From: Tupaia tana
Taxonomy: Eukaryota > Chordata > Mammalia > Scandentia > Tupaiidae
Assembly: GCA_026018925.1 (NCBI GenBank)
Contig: JAKSZU010000016.1
Coordinates: 29,354,877-29,418,876 of the forward strand
DNA length: 64,000 nt
Direction of reading: 5' to 3'
Part shown: positions 34,100-46,690 of the stretch, one piece after another
How the letters are laid out: every line of letters begins with the position of its first letter
Numbering within the stretch: position 1 is the first letter of the stretch
Position numbers and translations under genes: made by a program
The notes under the pieces: generated by a model
Seen by the model: only the letters and a program-made list of their open reading frames with translations
Database searches by the model: none
Told to the model about the DNA's origin: nothing

Positions 34100-37000
34100 C
34101 TAAAATTCCCATTGCTTACTTTATCATTTTGTTTCTAGAAAAGCATATATTCGGTGAGCAGGGGAAAGATGGAGGGAGAGTGCATTACTAGCACTGTGAA
34201 TGTTAGACATTTGTTGGATGCATACTCTAGTAGAAAACAAAAATGAAGAAGAATAAAGTAGAATCAGGAGAAGGGATACAACTGAAGTGGCTTAGCCTAA
34301 ATCAGAAAGGTGTCTTCTTTTGATCCTCTTGATCTCACATGTCCCAGGAACTTGAACTAATTGTCCCTGCCTAGCAGCCACTGTAGGGACAAACTCTAAG
34401 GAAATTCATGGAGCTTCAACCTGCTGGCACTTTTACTTGAGCCCCAACCATGTGACTGCTTAGCTCCCACCCTCCCTGGTCTTTACTTTTAAGGTTGAGG
34501 TGTGGGATTCACTGAGATACCTGTGAGGGCTCAAACCTATGCAACCCAGGAATATTGGGGAGTGACTGCCACATTGGATAAATCTTTGACCAGTTGAACA
34601 TGGGTCCTGCTAAAAAGATTCTTAATGCCATTGAAGAAGATATTCATTCACATAGCCCTTTGTTAGACATTCCCATGACTCTGGGCAATCCACAAGGCTG
34701 AATGACAAGCAGTCTGCTTAGTAACACACTCTGGCTCTCTCTAGCTCTGTGTTGTCCCCTCCTTCTCTCATCCTGCTCATCTTGGAATATACTCTATAAT
34801 TAAGTAGTAGCATATAAGTTTTAGGTATTTAATTATTATTTTTTAAATCCCAGGCTCTACTTTCTGAGGGATGCAGGCTGAGACAGTTTTATCAGAGTGG
34901 CCTTGAAAACACTCTCAGGATGGCATTTTGTAGGTTTCTTGATGTGGAATCAGATGATCCAGATGACAGGGATTAGCTACATGGTCAGGTGGTCCATTCA
35001 TATATTTCCGAAGTCCCGAAACTTGTCTCCATCAATTCACACATGTGGTATCAAGTGGGGATAGAGACATCTTGGGAAGTGGTGGTATTAGTGTTACTTA
35101 TGATTAACTGAATGGTTTGGGACTAATTTATAGTTCACAGGTTGGCATGGTACATGGTGCTAGCCCAAACTGGAATAATTCTACATTTCAACTCCAATAA
35201 AGCAAAACACCCAAAACAGTGATGCGGGGAAACAGACGTCACACACCCTTACTGTGCAGAACTTCAGTCAGTTTGTCGTTCCTTTTGGTATTGACAGAGA
35301 AGTGATCTGAGATATAGATATATATGGGCCCTCAAGAGGGGTAATGCTTTGGTTGGTTGATCAGGGACAAGAAGATCTGGGGAAGACATATGTGCGTGGG
35401 CTCATGTGAGTGAGCACCAGGCATGCAGAGTCTTGTGTCTCCTACTAATGCCCACTGGAGTACAACTGAAGTGGAGGTAACCCCAGAGCAGTTGTCCTGG
35501 GCCCATGAACAGAGCGGCCATAGTGTCTTGGATGGATATTAAACATAATGCCAACAGTGTGGGCTCCTTTTCACCAAGATGGATCTAGATCTTTCTACTG
35601 CTGATTACCCAGCCTCCCAACAACAGGGGCTGATGCTGAGCCCCCACATGGCGCCACTCCTCAGAGTCCAGCTGGACAGTTGTAGCAAGTCACTCCATCC
35701 TGAAGGAGGCAGTGACTGTCCCTCCCAGTATTTTAGTTTTTCTTCATTTATGGTTCTTCTTCCCTTTCTGCAAGGCCTTAACTTCTTTTTTTTTTTTGAA
35801 TGAATGAATAAGTTCATATCATTTTATTCATATTTGAACTCCACTGGAGCCAGGGATGAAGTATCATCATCTATTCCAAGAATGAAGTCTTCTGGTAACG
35901 CTTCAGGTGCTGAGTTAACCGGTCATAGGAAGGCAGGGTCCATAATTTCTCCAATTCGTAGGTCTCTCTGCTTTCAGGAAGCATCGAGTGAATCACCATG
36001 CTGCCCAAATCCACACAGAGCCAGTCATCAGTGTCCTTCCTTTCGATCTTAACATGAGGCTCCCTTTTACATTTCAGGTATTTGTACATTTTCACAATGT
36101 AGTGGGTCATGGCATGTGAGTGTTGGGTGGAAGTCCCACTACCAATCACAAAGTATTCTATGTATTTCATTTCTGGAGTAACCTTAATCACACAAATGTC
36201 TCTTACATTTTCTTGCCTCAGAAGTGAAACCAGCATATCGATGTTGAATGTGGAACAGTACGATCTGCTGCACCCGACTGTGGGCGTCCCTCGCCGGCTG
36301 TCCCCTCCGGGGGTTCCTCCAGCCGAGGCCCGCTGTGCAGGCAGTGCAAAAAGCCGGGGGTCAGACAGCACTGGCCCAGCGCTAGTTCCGCAGGACGCCG
36401 CTCCACCGCCAGCCGAAGCCGCACCCATGGCGGATTGCTCGGGCCCAGCTCCCCGGGAGAAGGTCCTGTGTCCGAGAGAAGCAGTGCGAGGTCCAGAGCC
36501 ACTCAGACACCCGGCTCCGCCGCTGCCAAGGCCTTAACTTCTTGAGATAAGATAGTTGCAGACACATTTTATGACAACGGAAGTGCAACCATGGGCCAAT
36601 AGCAACAGAATCCTCTTGTTATTTTATGTGACTCACCATTCCCAAACAGCTGGCCTTATATTAAGAAATGGAATGACTTATTTACAGCTCAGCTAAGGCA
36701 CCAGACTCGGGACAATAGTTAGAATATATGCATCTAGGGATATCAGTAGTATTGCTGCCTCTCACTATCAATAACGAATGATAACATTTGTGATTCTTCT
36801 CTTTGCAATCTTAGTTTTCACCAGGTTAGAAGTTCTGGCTTCCATGGCTGATGGCTGGTGCATGTCCAGAGGGGTATTTAGTTTCTCAGGTCAGTGTGCC
36901 AGAGCGAATATAGCAGTAATTGTAAATCAGTAGCTCCATCCTGACTCTCAGGAGGAACTAGGAAGGCTGTGGAGCAATGGAGCAGGAAGAGTATGTCTGA

Positions 37001-37985
37001 ATATCTGAATCCAGGTGGTTCACTGGAGAGTTTCTCAGTGTTTCTGTGTTGAGTGATGATGATAAAAATGGGCCATTATCCCAACCATAGCCCAGCAAGA
37101 AAAATATAGTAAGACCCTAAGAGATGAAGGTCCGTGGGTCAGTCCACCAGATAAATAGCACCAACTACAGTGGTGGTTGAGCATCAGGGAAACCTAGAAT
37201 GAGTGTTGGAGGATGAATATCAATTATGATCTCAAGACCAACTGCAGTATTCGAAATTGTCATTTATTTCACCAACCTTTTAGCTTTAAGTCCTTCTCAG
37301 AGGCCAAGGCTGTTACCTGGATGGGGTTTCTGTGACTTACTTTATATCCCTTCTCAGGGTATCTTGTTCTCTCACAGCAATGAAGCCCGGATTGTAGCAG
37401 GGGGGTGAATATGATGCAAGGACATGTATGAGTCTGGCAGATGGCCTTCAGGTCTCCTTGGCCTCATCTAACTCTCGGCCCTGGCCTAGCCACTCTGTAC
37501 AGCCAACTCCGCTGGGATGTTGGCCAATTTCATGTCGGCACAACATACGAGTACCTTATGTCACTGTACCAAGTACCTCTCACCTCATGCTCTGGACCTA
37601 CTATTTTTGTTAGAACTGAAGTAAGAGATACCTTGGGACCTTCTCAGCTTGTGAAACTCAGACATGTGAGGCAGTTATTCCATGAAGGGAACTTTCACCA
37701 AAAGGAAATGGAAGCTGGCACGTAGATTCTTTGTCCACACCAGACACATTGTCTGAAGTTACAGTTGTTTCACGTGGCTTCTTGGATGTCAGTCCCACAA
37801 AACCAAGCAATTAGTGACACTTGATCCCCACAGGTGGCCAAGCGTGCTACTAAAATTGCCCTAGGTTGGCTCTCCTTCTTTTCACTCCTCTTTCCCCTTA
37901 ATCCCACTTTCCTAGGATTGCACATTATATAATAAAACACTACATATAGGCTTTTGCCTCAGGCTTTGCTTGCTGGGGAGCCTAG
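34100..37985 (+). repeat. Possible decayed endogenous-retrovirus relic (ERVL/MaLR-like)
   Basis: Long, relatively GC-balanced, low in SINEs and without any long open frame. The right end 'gcctcaggctttgcttgctg' then 'ggggagcctagcc', preceded by an ataataaa signal at about 37928-37936, resembles the 3' end of an ancient LTR. The internal assignment is a guess. No gag, pol or env frame survives. Confidence 0.3.
35788..36526 (-). pseudogene. Processed pseudogene of MALSU1
   Basis: An intronless retrocopy. MALSU1 is a mitochondrial member of the RsfS/Iojap family that helps assembly of the large mitoribosomal subunit. The RsfS-like domain reads clearly on the minus strand (e.g. DIDD-type '[13 protein letters not shown]', '[20 protein letters not shown]', 'YELEKLWTL'). 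The frame is broken at least twice: near 36235, where the N-terminal part lies in another frame, and near 35925, before the C-terminal part. Hallmarks: a perfect 17-bp target-site duplication caaggccttaacttctt (35771-35787 and 36527-36543), a poly(A) tail (T run 35788-35797), an AATAAA signal, and a CpG-rich 5' end from the parent's first exon. No evidence of function. Confidence 0.9.
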
Positions 37986-39634
37986 CCAAGGTGAAATTCA
38001 CTTAAGAATGCATAAAGTTGAAGTAGAGAGATTTAGCTGGTACGAGAGACCTAGAAACAGATGCTTAGAAGACATATGGGTTAGGGCACAAGCGGTTGGA
38101 ATTGGGGAAGATCCCTTTCTTTGTTGTGACTGTGTTACTTCCAATTTTCAAAGTAAAGTATTGGCAGGATGATTTATATGCTTATTAAAAGACATTAGAA
38201 GCAAGATGGTGAAAGATGGCAGGGTCACATCTCTATATGTTTTTTCTGAAATTAACACCTGGCTTTGCGTTTCCCCCTCCAGACATACTGATCCTCCAGG
38301 CTGATTCTTCTTGGGCAACTTGGCTTTGTGCCTTCTCAGAGACACCCTATGCAGTATGCAGTTTCCCTCAATCATTTTATAAGGTTTTTATGAGAATGAT
38401 ACCGAACTTTGAAGCGTTCTTCCAGAAGCATTTGTGTTTATACTTCTTACGTGTGCAGAAATCCAGGTTAGGAGAAGAAAAATAGCTAAGGGTGAAGGCA
38501 CAGTGTGGCATCGGTGCTAAATGGAGTTTTTGTGGAATGTGTGCTATTTTGGGGAAAAAAAAGCCCACTGAAAGCAGCTTTGATTTGGAATTTTTAAAGG
38601 GCACAAGATTTCCTTTTCAAAAATGAATTATTCGAATTTTATTGTCAATGGGCACCATAAAGTGTATCATAAACAGCCTCACAGCAAAACATGTGAACCT
38701 TCCCAAAAGAGTCCCACGGACATCTGCTTTCCTTTTCTTCCTTTTGATTTTTTACATGACCCCAGAGTTGCTCTGTTACTAATAGGAACAAATGGCTGAA
38801 TGAACACTAAAAGCATGGGGCGCTGCTAGTCTGTGGGTTACCATTTAAACCTCTTTCAGACGGCAGCACAGCGTGAAATACTAATTCACTCCATCTACAA
38901 TACCATATCCATTAGCACTTCTCATCCTGGAATTTAAATAGTCCAAAGCTCAGAGAGTCACTAAAGAGAGTAATTAATACAATAGCACAATTCTCCATGG
39001 TTCAGGTGATATGATGGACTGCCTTACCTGTCACAAACAAATACTACAGGAGACAATCTCCTCCTGCTTTGCATGTTTAATTGTCCTCCTCCTTCTCCGT
39101 GTTCCAACATTCTCTTTCCAGTTAGATTTTATATTTGTCTACTGAAAACACATCGACCCTTTGTTCCCATGCTCAAGCCTCTGTTTAAAATAGCTCTGCA
39201 GTCGGAATAACCACAGAACTGCAAAAATGATGCACAAAAGAGAAATGGTTCGTATGTTTCCATTTCATTTCTCGTTATCTACCTTTCTGCCCCTCTCCCT
39301 CCTTTTTCAGTTACAGGAATGGTACAGAGTTTTGACAAAAGGGCTGTTCAGTCCTACGACCATCCAGAGTGTGTTTTCTTGACCTGGGCAGTGGGCCTAG
39401 ATTGTATGAGCCAGAGGGCCTCCTTTTCATAATTATAGACTATTTGTGTCTTAAGAATTTCCGTTTCCAGGTCTATTATCTAATTTATCTCACTAACAAC
39501 CTCACAAGGCTTACTACAAGGAAACTGGGTTTTTTTGTGTGTGTAAATGGGGAGTTAAAAAGCTTTTGCGAAATGTTGGAATTGCTCAAATGACTTCATT
39601 TTCACAGGAGAAAAGCAGTTACTCTATAAATAAA
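37986..39634. other. No repeat recognised; low-repeat stretch
   Basis: Unusual in this window for holding no insertion that I recognise. It contains AT-rich homeobox-type words such as gtaattaata around 38970. It could include conserved regulatory sequence, but this cannot be judged from one sequence. Confidence 0.35.
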
Positions 39635-39810
39635 AAATTGGCCAGCATTTTACAGTTAGCAGCTCCCTTCACATACATCACCTCATTTGATTCCCACAAC
39701 TACTCTCTGAGTTCCACAGGGCAAGTACCATCATGTATGTATGTGTGTGTGTGTGTGTGTGTGTATACACACGGGCAAAGTGAAGCTCAGAGTGTCTGAG
39801 AAAAATCATA
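39635..39810 (-). repeat. MIR SINE fossil with (TG)n
   Basis: 'cacctcatttgattcccaca' and 'gcaaagtgaagctcagagtg' bracket a TG run at about 39737-39765 in reverse MIR order. Confidence 0.6.
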
Positions 39811-39890
39811 TATGTAAAATCTTGTATTAAAACTTAAGACTTCTCACATAAAGTTCTAGTACTAAGTAGAGACTATAGCTCTAAAAATGT

Positions 39891-39917
39891 ATGTGTGTGT
39901 GTGTGTGTGTGTGTGTG
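39891..39917 (+). repeat. (TG)n microsatellite
   Basis: Pure TG dinucleotides followed by a short GA stretch. Confidence 0.9.
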
Positions 39918-40099
39918 AGAGTGAGTTTGTGTTTTCAAGAATAAAGTCTTTTTTCCTTTATTCTTCTTGAATAGTTTGCTTGAGAGGATACATGCTTGTA
40001 CTCATATAAAACCTGCTGATACAGATACTGGGTGTGTATCCAATGTCTGAGACCTGAAGCCTCCTCAAACAGCTGGGAGTTAGGCTGGCTAGCTGGCTT

Positions 40100-40366
40100 T
40101 CTTTCTTTTCTGAGAGAGATTTTTGCTATAGGGTGCATGCGCTCACTGAAGAGACAGAAAGAGAGAAATCACTGCCCTGCCCCCCCGCTGGGAGGGAGGG
40201 TGGCCATGCTGCAATCCCTTCTTCTCCATTCTCCTCTTGGGATTTTGGGCATGCATACACATGTGTCCAGTGTGATTTTCAAGCCACCGGGTCAAAAATG
40301 TGAACCACGGTCTGCCACATGGAAGTCCAGTGATGTAACTCCTACACCATCTGCTGGTCCCAGTTA
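40100..40366 (-). repeat. Family-A SINE
   Basis: Antisense copy from 'tttttgctatagggtgcatg' to 'ccatctgctggtccc'. Confidence 0.8.
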
Positions 40367-40964
40367 GGGTTTCTCAGAACATTCTGGAATGTTGTCTTAG
40401 TTCCTGCGCAATTTAATTCTATCTACATGTTAAAATCTTGCTTAGGTGATGTCCCTTCTGGGACTTTAGTCACTTCTACAGTCTATTCTTTGTTTTTGTT
40501 TTTTTTTCTCTTACATGAAATTCTCCTATTCAAGTCTTTATTTCCTCATCACCAACTCATGCTTCAAACCACTTCCATAGACTTCTCCCAGTGCAATTCA
40601 GAATTAAGTGCTGTTGTGAGCACTGACTTTGATATTACTTCATTCAATGAATATTGCTTGGTCCTTCCTTAAATCTACTACAGTGTAAACCTTAAACCTA
40701 TTTGGCCCACTTTGCAGCATTATCCTCTTACTACCTTACATAATACCAAGGTCTCCTACTTCATCTCCTGTTTCTTTGGTCTTTTCCTTTCTGTCTCTTT
40801 TGTTGAATTATTCTTCTCTACTCAACCACTAATGTTGGAATGTCTTACAGCTTAGCTTTAGAGTCTCTCTTTTTCTTACAATTTAAAACCACCTATTTAG
40901 TTCCAGTGACTCTATCTGCCATCTATATGCTCAGAATTTTCAAATTTATATCACCAACTGGATA

Positions 40965-41500
40965 CTTTGTGTATAAGTCTCCAGAGAAACAGAACCAATA
41001 TTCCTTTATTATAGTAAATTGGGTCATGTTATTAAATGGAGAAGTACCAAGATCTGGAGTCAGCAAGCTGGAGGCCCAGGGACCGGTAGTATAGTTCCAG
41101 TCCAAGGCCAAAGGCCTGAGTTCTAGGAAGGCTGATGGAATAAGTTCTAACCTAGAAGCCTGGATGCTCAAGACCCAAGAAGAACAAATCTTTCAGTTTG
41201 AATCTGAAGGCAGGAAGAGGCCAACATCGCAGATCAATTAGGCAGGAGGATTCCCTGTTACTCACAGGCACATTAGCTTTTCTGTTCTATACAGGCCTTC
41301 AACTGATAGGATGTGGCCTATACACATTTGGGAAAGCGATTTATTGGGTCATCGGGAAAGCCATGACACATTTTTGCATAGAAAAACACGTCCTGATTTT
41401 TCCAACAACCCAATACTTCACACTTTCTACTGATTCAAATGTTAAACTCATCCAAACACCCTCACAAAACACTCAGAATATATGAAATATCTGGGTACAC
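40965..41500 (-). repeat. Ancient LTR in reverse, ERVL/MLT2-like
   Basis: Begins 'tgtataagtctccagagaaa' and includes 'ttcaactgataggatg' and 'aatgttaaactcatccaaac', as in a known mammalian LTR group. No coding sequence. A MITE lies inside it at 41342-41415. Confidence 0.5.
41342..41415. mobile_element. Small mariner-like MITE, copy 1
   Basis: 74 bp from tattgggtcatcgggaaagc to ttttccaacaacccaata. The ends are imperfect inverted repeats starting TATTGGGT, with TA at each edge. It lies inside the LTR at 40965-41500. Confidence 0.6.
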
Positions 41501-42717
41501 TGGGGTCCAGTCAAATTGTCACTACAGTTAATCATCATACCTTCTCAGCAACTTATACCTCTTACAACCTATTTACCATGTCTATTTTAATTTCTCACAG
41601 GGTCCTCACATTTAGCCTGTCAAAAACCAATTGTGTAACTTTTCCTTCATATTTATTGCTTCTCAAGTATTCCAGAAAACCCTGAAGTGACACTACTGAC
41701 CATTTAACTGCTTATTTTAGAACCTGAGAGTCATCTTTTACTCTCCCTTTTCCCACTTTCTCCAAATCATCAATGCTAGACAAGTCCCATTCTTAGATAT
41801 TTGTTGAAGTTGTCTTGTAGTGTTACCAACTTAGAGTCATCATACTATTTTGTTAGAACTATTGACTCATCTACAGACTTCTGATTCTTATCCTCCATAC
41901 TCCATAAATCACTAAATGATCTTTTAAAATATTCATTATATCATGTTACCATCCAGCTTAAAATTATTCTATAAATTTTCATTGCTCTTAAAATAAAGGC
42001 CAAACTCCTTCACAAGCCTTACAGATCCTTACATGGTGTGACCTTTGCTTGTATCGTTAGCTTGATGTTGCCGATCTTTCTCATTCACTATGCTCCACTA
42101 CGAGTTCATCTCAGCTTCTCCTACACACAGAGTGCTTTCCTTTCCCAGAACCTTTACAGGTACTGTTATATTTGCTAGAACAACTCTTGGCCTTTTTCCT
42201 CCTTTGCCTGGACACATTCTACACAGGCTCTGGGACTTTGCTTAAATGTCATTTCTCCAGGGAAATCTTCCCCAGTCCCCATTAGGTGCATGTGCTCAGC
42301 ACTCTGTTCTGTGTTATAGCTCTAATCATAGGTATCATTTGCTGCTTTCAAAATTATATTTAACGCCCATTTCCCATGTCAGACTATATGTTTTATCTGA
42401 CTTATTTGCATCTTATACATTAAGTGAATAAATGACCAATAATTCAGTGAATAAAGGAATAAATAAATAAAATGACTATGACTATTTCTACATAACTGGA
42501 TGCCAGATCAGATGATAGAATTTATTCTTATTCAAGTGCTGGTCTGGATCTTGTCAAGAATTCAAAGAGCAATAACAGGACTCCTAGAGTCACATATTCT
42601 CAGGACTAAAAAGAAGGGCTGGGGTAGAATGATAAGGAAATCTAGAAATACCAGGGTAGGAAAGCTAACTCAGGACAACAGTGGAGAAGATTATAAAAGC
42701 TTGGCTATTGTAGCTAC

Positions 42718-42804
42718 TATTGGGTTATCAGAAAAGTCATGATGTGTTTTTGTTTGTTTATTTTTCTATGCAAAAATATGTCTTGAATTTTTCAGAACCC
42801 AATA
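42718..42804. mobile_element. Small mariner-like MITE, copy 2
   Basis: 87 bp from tattgggttatcagaaaagt to atttttcagaacccaata. It shares ends and much of the interior with 41342-41415, so the two are members of one family only 1.3 kb apart. Confidence 0.65.
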
Positions 42805-42905
42805 TTTTCATTAGAAATAGTACTCTTTCTTCAGGAATATAATTTGTCTTGTCTGTATGGTTGTGTAATAAGTATACATGTTCAGGAAAATCCTGTAGTC
42901 TGGTT

Positions 42906-42907
<2 letters not shown>

Positions 42908-42952
<45 letters not shown>

Positions 42953-43130
42953 GGCAAGGAGCATTTAGATGATAAAACCACTGGAAGAACTTTCAGTGAC
43001 AATGGCAGTTCAGAATGGTGTTAGGGCCATGTGAATCCACTTGAAAGTGAGGGCACGGTTGGCTGCTGCTGAATGGGCACTGAGCTCCCGGTGAACCCGG
43101 CCAGTACTTGTTGATGCCTGCATTATGTAG
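42908..43130 (-). pseudogene. Possible unassigned retrocopy with long poly(A)
   Basis: A run of 44 T's (42908-42951) reads as a poly(A) tail on the minus strand. The 180 bp before it are more GC-rich than the surroundings. No SINE or L1 body is recognisable and I cannot name a parent gene. No clear target-site duplication was found. Confidence 0.3.
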
Positions 43131-43297
43131 GATGGGTGTGTTAGGCTTAGCACCTTCACTTATGTGCTCTTATTTCACTTTGGTTTCATATAATAATATG
43201 TCTTTGGAATTTGGTTTCAGTGATGAATTCATATCTTATGCCCAGGCTCATAGAATGGATGATAAAACAATTAACAATTAAATATCTTGTTTACAAA

Positions 43298-43588
43298 ATA
43301 ATGCCAGAGGGCATGTGTGCTTGCCAGAGAGAGATGAAAAGTCAGCGTGCATGCGCGAGAGAGAGACAGAGAGAGAGAAAGCACTCCCCAGCGAGTTGTG
43401 GTCATATTGCAATCTTTCCTCCTCCATCTTTTCTACCTGTTGGATTTCTGAGTATGCACACACACACACACACACACACATGCACACATGTACCTCCATG
43501 TTTTTCAAGCTGCCAGGCTGGGGTTTGAACTGCAGTCAGCCATAGGGGGTCTGGCTCCCTGAACCACTAGACTACTGGGCCAGTCTAA
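43298..43588 (-). repeat. Family-A SINE with (CA)n
   Basis: An antisense diverged copy. A (CA)n run at 43457-43480 expanded from the alternating purine-pyrimidine part of the body. Confidence 0.75.
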
Positions 43589-46189
43589 CAGTTAGATAAC
43601 TCACATTGCTGTGAAACAAGGATCTGTGCCAAGTAAGAACTGCTTTTGTCAAGGTTAAAGAAATTGAGAGTGTCTGATAGTTAAGAGATGGGGAAAGTTC
43701 TCCAAGCAGCTTTGTGCAACAAAGCAGTTTTAATCAAGAGACAAATGCAGTGAGAAGATACACTGTATTGATCTTAGGGGAACTGAGTGAAATTTAGGCC
43801 AGAGGAATAAGAAATATATGGAATAAAGAAAAAAGAAAGCCATCTGTTTTTCAATGGGTGGTTATTTCATTCCACACTATTTAAATGCACTTGAGTCTGT
43901 CAATTATCCAACTATTGCCACCTTATAATTCTTTGTTGATAGCCAGCCAAGTAATGTTAACTATGTTTCCCCATTAAGGCACCAAGGCCAATGATATAGA
44001 TAACTATCCAACTGATTTAGTACATTAATTTTCCTTGAAGTTCTAGTAAGGCTTTCTGTATCCAACCTTGAGATCCCTATTCCATGTAGACATCAGGATA
44101 GAGCTGGTTCCCTAATGGGACACTAATGTGATCCATGGCAGAGTCTTTTTGTCTAGTAGCGTCTTATGTCTACTTAAATGATGATGAATGCTATCTTTGT
44201 ACCAGGCAGGGAGATGTCACGACACTGGCCTGTATTGCTGACCTCCCAGAGTCTCCTGCTAAGTGTTGCCAATGGGCTGTGGTGCTGATAATTCCTTATA
44301 GAGCTCTGAATAGAATAAAGCAGAGAAGCAAACCTGATCAAAAGGAGATAAAAAGCCCAAGGTGAACTGAAGCTTAATTTACCAAATACACTAGAGAAGG
44401 ACTGACTTCTCTTCCCTTCTCTTGTTTTTGTCTTCGACAATTGCAGTCAGCAGTCCAGTTATTTCTACCCTCTCAAGGCATCCTTCACTTACTCATATCT
44501 AGTCCTGTACTTCACCTATTGATAAAAAGAATTTGAAATCTTTCAACTCAGAGATATTATTTCTGCTTCAAGTTATTTCGGGATGCCACAGTTCAAAATG
44601 AAAATCTGCAGATTGCTGATAGCTATTCAGTAGCATCCAACTGCTAACAACACTTTATTTGTGCTACCTATAGATAGAGTGTAGGCACTTGAGCCATCGA
44701 TAAATGAAGAGAAAGTCCTGGGGCTCGAAAAATTTCATTCTACAAGAAGCCTGGTTTACAAACTTTGCTTCTTCATTATTGAAGGATAGTTTACAAGTTT
44801 TAAGCTATACACAATAAAACCACCTTGTAACAAATTCAATGGCAAGACAATAAGGGAAAGAAAGGTTTCCTCTATTTCTGCTTACTGTCATATTTCTAGA
44901 AAACAGTTTATAGTTCATTTTATCTTTATTTCTTTTGATTTTTAGGCTATGTTATTATATGTTTCTTAACATTTGTCTTTTTTCAGTCATTTTCTTATTT
45001 CATTGTATATCCTTTCATATACATACAAACATATGTCTCTTTTTGTTGAATTCAATGACTTCATGGAAATCTTTTATGATGAATATTGACCTTTTGTCTA
45101 GTCAATAACAAAAATTAATGATTTCTTAAGTCAGTCTGATTTTTAGAGTTTTAATAGGCATACCATTCTAGGATATTGGTTCTTAGAAAAGTATTACTCA
45201 TAAATGAATTTAGTGTTATGGTAGTTCAAGAAGATAAAAATGAAGGAATTGATAAACACATTAAGTGCTAATTTAATTAGGTCAATATAGTGGAGTCATT
45301 AAAAGTTGACATATCAGAGACATATTCAATAGGAATCTACTTCTTTTACTTACAGACCTCTGATGTGCAGTGAAAAATTACTCAACAAATATGAAGTAAG
45401 CCTATTAAAATAGCATAGATTTTATAAATCAAGATTCAACATAATTACATTCTAGAAGAAGTAAAAATAAATTCTCTAGTTTAAAACTGGAGGAGTGCTT
45501 TTTTTTCAGAAAAAAACTTGAACTCTATCTCAAACATAATGATTGTACTCCAAATATTTAATATTAGGAACATTAACTACTATGATGTAGTGCTTATAAA
45601 AATTTAAAAATTTATTGTGTCCCAAAGAATAAATGATAAAAATGAAATTACTTCATGTAAATGACTTATTACCAAACACTATCACGGCAATAGTGAAAGA
45701 TACCTATCATCATTAGTAATCAGTGAAATAAATTTTCTTAAATTCTTTTAAATGTAGACAGAATGTTTGAAAGGTCTTCTCCATTAGAATATTAAATTAC
45801 CTAAGATGTAGAGTCTCCTCCCTCTCAAAAAAAAGATACGAGGAATCTGAAGAAAATAATGTCAGTATTTTTGGTGAGTTAACATGTCTCTTATACTATT
45901 TTAAGTATGAAGAATATAGAAGAAAACAATTCTTGATATTACATGATTTTTTTTCCAAATTAATTAAATATTTACTAGTTTTCCCTCTAGACATATAAGT
46001 TATCATGGAAACCTAGATTCTTTGCCCAAGAGAATTTTATATTTAACAAAGTCAACACATGTCAATATGGAACTGAAAAATCATCAGAATGGTACAGTTT
46101 GGTTCTACGTAGGAAGAAAATATATATATTTTTTTTTACCAAGTTGGAGTAAGGATCGTTATTGGTTGCCTATCTAGTATCTGTTCTCA
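43589..46189. other. No recognised feature
   Basis: 2.6 kb of AT-rich sequence with no insertion or gene that I can identify. Confidence 0.4.
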
Positions 46190-46690
46190 CATTTCTTCTC
46201 ACAAAAACCTCAGTTTTGTTAAAGTACCTATTTATTTTCTACCTAGGTAGGGTAGCTCATATAAATCTGATCCTATCCACAGTTCTGGGAGTGAACGTGA
46301 TTGGTCTGCTTAAGTCTGTTGGAAGGGTCATATGCCATAACTTTGTACAATGGGACATGAACAACTCATACAGGATCATTTGGGGAACGAATTTCCCTGA
46401 TGTTCTGAGAAAGGTTACAAAAGTGTCCCTTTCTCCTTTCCCTTTGGACAATTTGTCCTGTGCATATGTTGGGCATGGAACGATTGCTGCTATCTTATGA
46501 CCAATCTGAGGACGAAGCCTGCAGACATGAAAGGGCAGAGCCAGATGCAATGCAGGAAAAGGGAACATACACTGTAGGTGAAGGCAAACCCAAAGCTTGT
46601 TATACCCCTGCATTTTCAGTGTTTTAAGCCAATAAATGCCTCTACTATAGAAGTCAATTTGAGCTGTGTTTTCCCATACTTGTATCCAAA
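46190..46690 (+). repeat. Possible ancient LTR
   Basis: 'ctatcttatgaccaatctgagg' and the end 'cagtgttttaagccaataaa' resemble ancient mammalian LTRs. AATAAA lies near the end. An open frame at 46162-46500 is not coding-like. Confidence 0.35.

Larger units (their letters stand above)
40690..42440 (+). repeat. Long L2 fragment interrupted by an LTR
   Basis: 'atctgccatctatatgctca' with 'caaatttatatcacc' (left), 'ataaaggccaaactccttca' and 'cttaaatgtcatttctccag' (right) follow L2 order in sense. The LTR at 40965-41500 splits it. Confidence 0.7.

Noticed and set aside
44135-44365. 76-residue plus-strand open frame as a small gene
   Set aside because: No family resemblance and no exon signals; its length is within chance expectation.
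46162-46500. 112-residue plus-strand open frame as a membrane protein
   Set aside because: It lies in what looks like an ancient LTR and has no homologue that I know.
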